Source: Clostridiales bacterium UBA7044 | GTDB taxonomy: Bacteria > Bacillota > Clostridia > Oscillospirales > Oscillospiraceae | Direction: 5' to 3' | Length of the DNA stretch: 12,222 nucleotides | Assembly: GCA_002493965.1 (NCBI GenBank) | Contig: DLAP01000034.1 | Location: 1-12,222 of the forward strand | Shown: in pieces, positions 1-5,262 of the stretch | How the letters are laid out: the number at the start of each line of letters is the position of its first letter | How positions within the stretch are numbered: position 1 is the stretch's first letter | Translations under genes and position numbers: made by a program | The notes under the pieces: model-generated | The model's input: the letters and a program-made list of their open reading frames with translations, nothing else | What the model was told of the DNA's origin: nothing | The model's database searches: none

Positions 1-213
1 GATCTGGAGCCCAACATGAAGGCCTCCACCAAGGCTAACCTTGCCTGGCGTGTGGACTGCGAGTTCGGCGCCACCGCCGGTAAGTTCGACCTGGCCGCCT
101 GCGCCAAGAAGAACGGTCTGGACGCTATCCACGACACTGTCCACGAAATGGCCCGGGACGAGGCCCGGCATGGCAAGGCTCTGAAGGGCCTGCTGGAGCG
201 CTACTTTCGCTAA
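1..213 (+). CDS. Rubrerythrin / NADH-peroxidase-type diiron protein (3' end only)
   Basis: This is the last 70 codons of a gene that begins before the window, read in frame 1 from base 1 and ending in TAA at 211-213. The visible part is the C-terminal half of the ferritin-like four-helix bundle. The motifs EFGATAGK and EMARDEARHGK carry the Glu and E-x-x-H ligands of the diiron site, and the end, GLLERYF plus one residue, is the usual C-terminus of clostridial rubrerythrins. In this family (known) the diiron site reduces hydrogen peroxide to water in the cytosol, with electrons coming through rubredoxin from NAD(P)H. No rubredoxin domain follows, so if there is one it is at the unseen N-terminus. 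The flavin-reductase gene directly downstream is a plausible redox partner (inference). Confidence 0.9.
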   Translation, partial: DLEPNMKASTKANLAWRVDCEFGATAGKFDLAACAKKNGLDAIHDTVHEMARDEARHGKALKGLLERYFR

Positions 214-274
214 GCAGGCGCTACCTGCTATTGATTCCGCAGCCACCCGGAACCTGACCTACGGTCTGTTCGTA

Positions 275-706
275 GTGACTGCCAAAGGCGAAAAAGACAA
301 CGGCTGTATCTGCAACACCTGCGTACAGGTGGCATCGGAGCCTCTGCGGCTGATGGTGTCTGTCCAGATGGGCAACCTGACCCGGGAACTGATCGAGAAG
401 ACCGGCGTATTCAACGTAAGCGTCCTCCAGGAGGACGTGCCCTTTGAAACCATCCGCCATTTCGGAATGCAGTCCGGCCGGGACGTGGACAAGTTCCAGG
501 CCTTCTCCGATGCACCCAGAAGTCACAATGGTCTTCGCTACCTCGACGAGAGCACCAATGCCATGTTCTCCTGCAAGGTGGTGGAGAAGAAAGACCTGGG
601 CAGCCACATGATGTTCATTGGCGAAGTGACGGAGGCCAAGGTTCTTGGCAAAGGTCCGTCCTGCACCTACGCCCACTACCACAAGAGCATCAAGCCGAAG
701 TTCTAA
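275..706 (+). CDS. Flavin-reductase-domain protein (Hrb-like FMN-binding), start uncertain
   Basis: The protein is recognisable as the FMN-binding flavin-reductase-like domain found at the N-terminus of clostridial high-molecular-weight rubredoxin (Hrb). Its motifs are DNGCICNT, ASEPLRL, VFNVSVL, FGMQSGRDVDKF, HMMFIGEV and a C-terminal TYAHYHKSIK. It stops at 706 without a rubredoxin domain, so it probably passes electrons from NAD(P)H to a separate rubredoxin or to the rubrerythrin encoded just upstream (inference). The listed start is the first conventional one, GTG at 275, but it is unlikely to be real. The same frame continues upstream with family-like sequence (RNLTYGLFVVTA, 248-283) that forms the first beta strand, back to about 230. 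No ATG, GTG or TTG exists in that frame between the stop at 182-184 and 275, and no ribosome binding site is visible. ATT at 230 would give 158 residues. Confidence 0.83.
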   Translation: MTAKGEKDNGCICNTCVQVASEPLRLMVSVQMGNLTRELIEKTGVFNVSVLQEDVPFETIRHFGMQSGRDVDKFQAFSDAPRSHNGLRYLDESTNAMFSCKVVEKKDLGSHMMFIGEVTEAKVLGKGPSCTYAHYHKSIKPKF

Positions 707-720
707 GAAAACAAAAATCA

Positions 721-754
721 GCGGGAGGAGCCACGCAATTGTGGCTCCTCCCGC
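721..754. terminator. Bidirectional intrinsic terminator
   Basis: A perfect 14-bp GC-rich stem (721-734 with 741-754) closes a 6-base loop, GCAATT. On the + strand it is followed by CAATTCTTTT. On the - strand it is followed by a better T-rich run (complement of the A-rich bases 704-719). It lies between the convergent flavin-reductase gene and the last gene of the - strand operon, so it probably ends both transcripts. The rest of the 707-812 gap shows nothing else. Confidence 0.9.
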
Positions 755-812
755 CAATTCTTTTAACGCACAGAGGGGTCGGAAATTTCTCCCCCTCCTA
801 TGGATTTTCGAA

Positions 813-1670
813 TTACAGATTTTCCGCAGTACAGCCGGTTTCGTCGTAAAACTCCCTGAGGACCTCCTCCTGAATGGCCCGGAACAGTTCCGGCGCCTTG
901 CCGCCCACACTCTGCCCGTTAAAGGTGTCCGCCCGGAGGCAGAACTTGGTGGAAGAGGTGACAATCACTTCGTCGGCGTTTTTCAGGAAGTCCACGGTGT
1001 AGGGCTTTTCCAGCACCGGAATCCCCAGCCGGTAGCAAGCCTGCAGCATATGGGTCTTTCCAATGCCCCGCAGAATCAGCTCGTCATTGGGATGGGAATA
1101 GAGAACGCCGTCCTTCAGCACGGAGACGTTGGAATGGGCGCACTCGGTGACGATGTCCCCCCGATGGAAAATGGTTTCATCGCAGCCGATCCGCTTGGCC
1201 CCCTGAGCCGCCAGAACGCTGGGCAGCAGATTCAAGGTCTTAATATTGCAGTGGAAGAACCGGGTGTCCTCCTGATCGTTGAGCTTCAGAGCCTTCCCAA
1301 AATTCGGCATGGCCTTGGGCGTAATCGTGACCCATAGCTTCCCGGGCAGGTTCTCTGCATAGGTATGGCTCCGGTCCTCCACGCCTCGCGTGACCTGCCA
1401 GTAGACAAAGCAGATTTCACTGTCCACCTGCCCCAGCAGGTCCGTCAGCAGCTTCCCCAGGGCTTCCTTTTCCATGGGAATGTGGATGTCCAGGGCCCGG
1501 GCGCTGGTATAGAACCGGTCCAGATGGTCCTCCAGCAGGAACACCCGCCCGTTGCCGCCCATGGCGGCATCGTAGCAGCCGTCCCCGAAGAAATGGCCCC
1601 GATCGTTAAAGGGAACGGTCAGTTCCTCAGGGGTTCCGATTTTTCCGTCATAGTAAGCCAGAGATTTCAT
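813..1670 (-). CDS. dat: D-amino-acid aminotransferase (fold-type IV PLP enzyme)
   Basis: This 285-residue protein has the size of Bacillus D-amino-acid transaminase and similar motifs throughout. These are FNDRGHFFGDGCYD near the N-terminus (Tyr33), the VTRG...R-S-H segment (Arg100 and His102, matching substrate-carboxylate residues of the Bacillus enzyme), HCNIKTLNLL with the PLP-binding Lys144, and GDIVTECAHSNV with Glu176, which contacts the PLP pyridine nitrogen. The family interconverts D-alanine and 2-oxoglutarate with pyruvate and D-glutamate in the cytosol, supplying peptidoglycan precursors. The R-x-H pair and the length favour this over branched-chain aminotransferase or aminodeoxychorismate lyase of the same fold. 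The ATG start is preceded by an AGGAGG site that overlaps the TAG stop of the upstream MmcQ-like gene, so the two are probably coupled. It is the last gene of its operon. Confidence 0.9.
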   Translation of the reverse strand: MKSLAYYDGKIGTPEELTVPFNDRGHFFGDGCYDAAMGGNGRVFLLEDHLDRFYTSARALDIHIPMEKEALGKLLTDLLGQVDSEICFVYWQVTRGVEDRSHTYAENLPGKLWVTITPKAMPNFGKALKLNDQEDTRFFHCNIKTLNLLPSVLAAQGAKRIGCDETIFHRGDIVTECAHSNVSVLKDGVLYSHPNDELILRGIGKTHMLQACYRLGIPVLEKPYTVDFLKNADEVIVTSSTKFCLRADTFNGQSVGGKAPELFRAIQEEVLREFYDETGCTAENL

Positions 1671-1681
1671 ATGGTTTCCTC

Positions 1682-2071
1682 CTAACGCTGTATGGATTGT
1701 TCAGGAATTACCCGCAATTCCCTTTGCACTTTTTTCGGGAAGCTTTCCAGCACCGTTTGGTAGGCCAGGTCAATGAGATACCGCAGTTCCTCCTCCGGAA
1801 ACCCGTTCAAATCAATGGTATTCCAGTAGGGCTGCTGCACCGGTGGGCAGTGATAGCCCCGGGTGACTTTGCCTGGATAGATCTGCCGGTAAAAATCCCC
1901 CACATCCACAGTGCACTTGAGGGTGATCTTATAGTCCCCTTCCTTCGGGTAAAGCTGGGCGAAGATTTTCCCGTTCAGCTTGTAGCAGATGGGAACTTCT
2001 CCGAAAGGATAGGTTTCCCTGGCCATGGGCTTACTCACGCAATACTGCCGGATATCCTCCGCTGTCATCAT
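1682..2071 (-). CDS. MmcQ/YjbR family protein
   Basis: A small 129-residue protein with the hallmarks of the MmcQ/YjbR family: ETYPFGE (residues 19-25), a GKIFAQL strand, ITLKC (49-53), RGYH (71-74), YWNTIDLNG (82-90) and a C-terminal helix ELRYLIDLAYQTV. The fold resembles the double-wing DNA-binding module of CyaY/YjbR proteins. DNA binding has been proposed for the family, but the cellular role is not established and the sequence shows no catalytic site. The start ATG (the first of two consecutive ATGs) directly follows the TGA of the P1 peptidase gene, with an AAAGGAG site inside the end of that gene, which implies translational coupling. Eleven bases separate its stop from the aminotransferase start. 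Confidence 0.87.
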   Translation of the reverse strand: MMTAEDIRQYCVSKPMARETYPFGEVPICYKLNGKIFAQLYPKEGDYKITLKCTVDVGDFYRQIYPGKVTRGYHCPPVQQPYWNTIDLNGFPEEELRYLIDLAYQTVLESFPKKVQRELRVIPEQSIQR

Positions 2072-3076
2072 TCACAGGAACTCCTTTAAGCTTCTGCGAA
2101 CCTTGCCGCTGTACCCCGTCACCGTGTCCGCATGGATCATGGCGTTCAGCACCGCTTCCTCCGTAGCTTCGGCAGCGGCCCGGAAGGCCTTGTCGATCTG
2201 CTCCTCGTGGATGCACCGGAAGGTACACATCCCGCAGTCCATCTCCGGCATCCGGTTCGCGGTGGAGAAGCCCACCATAACCTCACCGCTGCCGTGTCCA
2301 ATGTAGCTGCCCAGCCTGGCCAGTCCCACAGAGCATCGGCGGATGATGCGGCCTAATTGCCGGCTTGTTACCGGCAAATCGGTGGCAACCACCATAATGC
2401 AGCTGCCCTTGTCGGGCGTATCGGCGTTCAGCTGCTGCTCAATCCGCTTTCCAATGGGATCGCCGCCGATGGTCAGGTCGCTGAGGCTGCCGTGGTTGCA
2501 CAATGTCAGCACCCCCAGAGTGAACCGTTCTTCCCCAATTTCGATGATCCGGGAGGAAGAGCCGATGCCCCCCTTCAGGTCGTGGCAGGTCATGCCCTTG
2601 CCCGCCCCCACGTCTCCCTGCCGAAAGTCCGCCGAAGCGCTCTCAATGGCGGAGAAAACCTCTTTTTCCCCCACCGCCCGGTGGCGGATGTCGTTGAGGG
2701 AGCTGTCGTTGCATTCACAAACCAGGGGGTTCACCGTGGTAATGGTGTAGCCGCCCTTTTCCGCCTGCTGGCACATATATTCCACCATGGCGTCGTGAAC
2801 AAGCCCTACGTTCAGGGTATTGGTCAGGGCAATGGGGGTCTCCAGGGTGCCCAGCTCCCCCACCTGCATCAGTCCCGCCGTCTTGCCGAAGCCGTTGAGC
2901 ACATGGCAGGCGGCCACCATTTTCTGCTGATAGATGTCGTCTTCACAGGGGAGAATCACCGTCACACCGGTCTTGTGCAGGTCTCTATCCACCGTGCAGT
3001 GCCCCACCCGTACCCCGGGTACGTCGGTGATGGCGTTGCGCGGTCCTTTTTCCATTCGTCCAACTTGAAATTCCAT
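2072..3076 (-). CDS. P1 family peptidase (DmpA/BapA-type L-aminopeptidase/D-esterase)
   Basis: This 334-residue protein has the signature order of the DmpA family (MEROPS S58): NAITDVPGVRVGHCTV near the N-terminus, LNGFGKTAGL (60-69), ECNDSSLND (121-129), GDVGAGKGMTCHDLKGGIGS (154-173) and KGSCIMVVATDLPV. Members are made as an inactive precursor and cut themselves just before the nucleophilic Ser. Here this would be Gly224-Ser225, giving an alpha chain of about 224 residues and a beta chain of about 110 that starts with the catalytic Ser. Ser263 and Glu265 in GHGSGEVMVGFSTAN match the other active-site positions. Known members release N-terminal amino acids or beta-amino acids from peptides; the natural substrate here is unknown. 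There is no signal peptide, so it is probably cytosolic. The ATG has an AGAGGA site and lies 13 bases after the TatD gene. Confidence 0.93.
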   Translation of the reverse strand: MEFQVGRMEKGPRNAITDVPGVRVGHCTVDRDLHKTGVTVILPCEDDIYQQKMVAACHVLNGFGKTAGLMQVGELGTLETPIALTNTLNVGLVHDAMVEYMCQQAEKGGYTITTVNPLVCECNDSSLNDIRHRAVGEKEVFSAIESASADFRQGDVGAGKGMTCHDLKGGIGSSSRIIEIGEERFTLGVLTLCNHGSLSDLTIGGDPIGKRIEQQLNADTPDKGSCIMVVATDLPVTSRQLGRIIRRCSVGLARLGSYIGHGSGEVMVGFSTANRMPEMDCGMCTFRCIHEEQIDKAFRAAAEATEEAVLNAMIHADTVTGYSGKVRRSLKEFL

Positions 3077-3089
3077 AAACAGTCCTCTT

Positions 3090-3854
3090 TTAATCGATAT
3101 GATACAGCCGTTTCCCGTTTTCCATGGTGATGGCGTGAATTTCTTCTACACTTAGGCCCCGGATTTCCGCCAGCTTTTCCGCCATGCGGTAGAGCCTACC
3201 CGGGTCGTTGCGTTTGCCCCGGAAAGGCTCCGGGGACATATAGGGGCAGTCGGTTTCCAGAACGATCCGATCTAAAGGAATGGCTGCCGCCGTCTCCACC
3301 GCCTTCCGGGCGTTTTTAAAGGTCAGCACCCCGGTAAAGCCGATGTACCAGCCCCGGGCAGTCAGCCATTTTGCCATTTCCGCCGAGCCGGAATAGCAGT
3401 GGAAGACCCCCGTCACCTCCGGAAATTCCGTGACGATGGCGATTCCGTCCTCATGGGCTTCCCGCTCATGGACGATGACCGGTAAATTCAGTTTCCCGGC
3501 CAGCGCCATTTGCAGCCGGAAGGCCCGGCGCTGAATCTCCCGGGGGATATCCTCATAGTGGTAGTCCAGGCCGATCTCCCCGATGGCCTTGATTTTGGGA
3601 TTGGCCCGGCACAGCTGACCGTATTCCTCCAGGGTCTCTTCGTTTACCTCGTCGGCGGCGTCCGGGTGAGAGCCCACGGCGGCATAGATGTAGTCATAGC
3701 TTTGGGACAATTTGGATGCGTTCCGGGAGGAAGCCAGGGAACACCCCGGATTCATGAGCAGACCGATCCCCTGGTCGGGAAGCCCACTTAGCAGCGCCTC
3801 CCGGTCCACGTCAAAGGCCCGGTCGTCCATATGGGCATGGGTATCAAAGAGCAT
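3090..3854 (-). CDS. TatD-family metal-dependent hydrolase
   Basis: A full-length 254-residue TatD/YabD-like TIM-barrel hydrolase. The metal-binding set is present: His6 and His8 in FDTHAHMDD, Glu93 in AIGEIGLDYHY, His129 in VIVHEREAH, His152 in FHCYSG and Asp202 in VLETDCPYMSP. Proteins of this family act as cytosolic 3'-5' DNases or RNases in repair, and some cleave D-aminoacyl-tRNA, so the exact substrate cannot be told from sequence. The gene starts inside the end of the phosphopantetheinyl-transferase gene (11-base overlap) and is followed 13 bases later by the P1 peptidase. It looks intact, and no residue of the core motifs is missing. Confidence 0.94.
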   Translation of the reverse strand: MLFDTHAHMDDRAFDVDREALLSGLPDQGIGLLMNPGCSLASSRNASKLSQSYDYIYAAVGSHPDAADEVNEETLEEYGQLCRANPKIKAIGEIGLDYHYEDIPREIQRRAFRLQMALAGKLNLPVIVHEREAHEDGIAIVTEFPEVTGVFHCYSGSAEMAKWLTARGWYIGFTGVLTFKNARKAVETAAAIPLDRIVLETDCPYMSPEPFRGKRNDPGRLYRMAEKLAEIRGLSVEEIHAITMENGKRLYHID

Positions 3855-4335
3855 ATTTTTCCTCCTCGTCCGTCAGTATCGCCACCAGGCAGCGGTCGAT
3901 TTCCTGTACCCGGGGGTCATCCAGGGAAAAATTCGTGTGGTTGGGATAGATCCGCAGGCCCTCTCCTGTCCGCTTGGCATCCGCTTCCTTTAAAACCCAG
4001 AAGGTCAGCAGGGCCTTTTCTTTATCCTCCGCCCGGTCAAACTGCTGCTTTTCCCCGGGGGAGAGGATTTTCTCCGCCAGCGCCAGCGGAATCTTCCGGT
4101 CCAGTTCCTCCGCGTCCAACCCCATGTTTTCCCTCCCCAGAGCGCAAAACACATGGCGTGGGGTATGGGAAATGGAAAAGTGCCAGGCAGAATTTTCCAG
4201 ATAGGGCTTCCCTCTGGACGTTACCGAAACAGGAGGCAGGGATTCCCCTGTCTCCTGTCCATACAATTCCTCCAAAAGCTGCCGCCCCAGCCGGTGGCCG
4301 TCACAGCCATTTCGTTCCCGGAAGGCAAGTCTCAC
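3844..4335 (-). CDS. 4'-phosphopantetheinyl transferase superfamily protein (Sfp-like)
   Basis: A 163-residue protein with the ordered motifs of the Sfp/AcpT-type enzymes: SRGKPYL (40-46), HFSISHT (52-58), MGLDAEELDR (71-80, with metal ligands Asp74 and Glu76), a LSPGE helix start (91-95) and FWVLKEADAKRTGEGL (112-127, with Glu117 and Lys121). Such enzymes move the phosphopantetheine arm of coenzyme A onto a Ser of acyl or peptidyl carrier proteins. It is shorter than Sfp (224 residues) and longer than AcpS (about 120). No carrier-protein, NRPS or PKS gene is in the window, so its target is unknown and could be the fatty-acid carrier protein. The start is GTG, overlapping the TGA of the membrane-protein gene by 4 bases, with no clear ribosome binding site, which suggests translation by coupling. 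Confidence 0.9.
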   Translation of the reverse strand: MRLAFRERNGCDGHRLGRQLLEELYGQETGESLPPVSVTSRGKPYLENSAWHFSISHTPRHVFCALGRENMGLDAEELDRKIPLALAEKILSPGEKQQFDRAEDKEKALLTFWVLKEADAKRTGEGLRIYPNHTNFSLDDPRVQEIDRCLVAILTDEEEKYAL

Positions 4336-4862
4336 AGGGCATCAATGATGTTGTCGTCTCCGGAATCCAGCCGCTTTACGCCCCGGATCCGCTCAATAAG
4401 CATGGCGGCGCCGATGATCACCACGGTCAGGCCCATCAGAGTGATGGCCAGCCGGGAAGTCACCATAGGCATCAGCAGCATGATACCGCCAAAAACAATG
4501 GTCAGGATGGCCAGCACCTTCTCCAGGGTGGAGCTGGCCAGGGGCAGCAGGTGAACGCCCCGGAAGATCAGAAGCAGTCCCACAATCCTGCCGATGCTTC
4601 TTGCCAGCAGCAGAGGATCATTTACCAGCCACAACCCCAGCAGGACGCACACCACCGCACCCAGGAGCTGGGTCAGCTTCTCATGGGCGCTGATCTGCAG
4701 GACCCCCCAAAGGACGCCCACCAGGAACAGCCCCCAGCCCAAAACCTTGGACACCAGCACCGAAGCGGCATCCGGATTCATCATGAGGATCAGGCCCCCC
4801 AGGATCACCAGCACCGGCGGCGCGTAGCGGTTGAGCAGATTGGTAATACGTTGTTTCTCCAT
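4332..4862 (-). CDS. DUF308 / HdeD-like membrane protein
   Basis: A 176-residue hydrophobic protein with six predicted membrane segments (about 14-29, 33-55, 64-80, 88-108, 114-134 and 136-156) arranged as three helical pairs. It has small-residue-rich, GG-containing helices (ILGGLILMMNP, TIVFGGIMLLMP) typical of DUF308. The family includes E. coli HdeD, linked to acid resistance at high cell density, but the molecular function is unknown and should not be assumed here. There is no signal peptide, and the C-terminal acidic tail DSGDD is probably cytoplasmic. The ATG has a strong GGGGGAG site 5-7 bases upstream and lies about 20 bases downstream of the predicted transcription start, so this is the first gene of the six-gene operon. 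Confidence 0.87.
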   Translation of the reverse strand: MEKQRITNLLNRYAPPVLVILGGLILMMNPDAASVLVSKVLGWGLFLVGVLWGVLQISAHEKLTQLLGAVVCVLLGLWLVNDPLLLARSIGRIVGLLLIFRGVHLLPLASSTLEKVLAILTIVFGGIMLLMPMVTSRLAITLMGLTVVIIGAAMLIERIRGVKRLDSGDDNIIDAL

Positions 4863-4889
4863 AAATTCTCCCCCTTTTCATATAGGTTC

Positions 4890-4918
4890 AGTATAGCCTT
4901 TTCTGGGGTTTCTGTCAA
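4890..4918 (-). promoter_or_regulatory. Sigma-A promoter of the - strand six-gene operon
   Basis: Read on the - strand, a perfect -35 box TTGACA (complement of 4913-4918) is followed after exactly 17 bases by TATACT (complement of 4890-4895). Transcription would start near 4883, giving a leader of only about 20 bases before the DUF308 gene's ribosome binding site. There is no other gene start upstream, so this should drive all six genes down to the terminator at 721-754. Confidence 0.8.
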
Positions 4919-4967
4919 CGGACAGGCAGAAAAAAACCGGGTCCACATGAAAAATACAAGTTTCTCC

Positions 4968-4996
4968 TTGACATCCCACCGTGGTTTGAGTACAAT
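4968..4996 (+). promoter_or_regulatory. Sigma-A promoter of rny
   Basis: A perfect -35 box TTGACA (4968-4973), a 17-base spacer and TACAAT (4991-4996) make a strong sigma-A promoter on the + strand. The start point would be near 5003. It faces away from the operon promoter at 4890-4918; about 49 bases separate the two -35 boxes, and that stretch is A-rich and shows no clear operator. The transcript would carry about 260 untranslated bases before the rny start. Confidence 0.8.
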
Positions 4997-5002
4997 AGAT
5001 TC

Positions 5003-5155
5003 GGTATGGTGTACGCTGCCCCAGTGTTTTTTGGGGTACGCGTTTCATTGATAACCGGCGAAAAGCCGAGGGTATGCGTTTTACGCCTCATGGCGTTTGC
5101 TTCATCACCTGCCGGGGAAGGTCCGGCTGGTTTTGCTGTGCACAATTTCACATGG
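5003..5155 (+). ncRNA. Candidate structured leader RNA upstream of rny
   Basis: The first half of the rny leader holds many inverted repeats. GTGTAC (5009-5014) can pair with GTGCAC (5138-5143) with one G-U pair, enclosing about 120 bases. Inside are CCCC/GGGG (5019-5022 with 5033-5036), CGGC/GCCG around a GAAAA loop (5056-5068), ACGCC/GGCGT around TCAT (5083-5096), and GCCGG/CCGGC (5111-5115 with 5123-5127), extended by ACC/GGT after a T-T mismatch. No open frame of note lies here. It does not show the conserved cores of the TPP, FMN, cobalamin, glycine or lysine riboswitches, SRP RNA or RNase P RNA that I can recall. A 6S-type RNA or a leader that controls rny are both possible. Boundaries are approximate, and the pairings were found by eye. 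Confidence 0.4.
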
Positions 5156-5159
5156 GGAT

Positions 5160-5197
5160 CAAAGGAGGCTTAGGATTCGCCTTTGCTGACGGAATCC
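5160..5197 (+). promoter_or_regulatory. Candidate H-type pseudoknot in the rny leader
   Basis: CAAAGG (5160-5165) can pair with CCTTTG (5180-5185). GGATTC (5173-5178), which lies in the loop of that stem, can pair with GAATCC (5192-5197) downstream. Both helices are 6 bp and perfect, and together they form an H-type pseudoknot with connecting loops of 7, 1 and 6 bases, which is sterically reasonable. The sequence AAAGGAGG at 5161-5168 resembles a ribosome binding site but has no suitable start after it. A function in control of rny is inference. Confidence 0.4.
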
Positions 5198-5213
5198 GGG
5201 CTTCCCAAAACGC

Positions 5214-5250
5214 CACCCCTTCTGCGCTTATTATTTTTTAGAAGGAGGTG
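5214..5250 (+). promoter_or_regulatory. Hairpin sequestering the rny ribosome binding site
   Basis: CACCCCTTCT (5214-5223) is complementary to AGAAGG-A-GGTG (5240-5250) over 10 bp, with a single bulged A at 5246. The 3' arm is the rny Shine-Dalgarno sequence AGAAGGAGG itself, so the folded form would hide it. The loop (5224-5239) is 16 bases and ends in a run of T. There is no stop-of-transcription geometry, because the T run lies inside the loop, so translation rather than termination would be affected. Confidence 0.6.
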
Positions 5251-5262
5251 TGCTGCATATTT

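Noticed and set aside
2357..3130. A 257-codon open frame on the + strand opposite the P1 peptidase
   Set aside because: The - strand frame carries all family motifs and operon signals; this one is explained by codon bias.
3831..5051. A 406-codon open frame on the + strand opposite the phosphopantetheinyl transferase and membrane protein
   Set aside because: It is rich in Pro, Gln and His with no domain, and it runs across two real genes and both divergent promoters.
5003..5160. A known riboswitch, SRP RNA or RNase P RNA in the rny leader
   Set aside because: I looked for the conserved cores of common riboswitches and of these RNAs and found none. A 6S-type RNA remains possible but cannot be shown by eye.
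5224..5239. An intrinsic terminator or attenuator in the rny leader, suggested by the T-rich run
   Set aside because: The T run lies in the loop of the SD hairpin and no stable stem ends directly before it, so the geometry does not fit termination.
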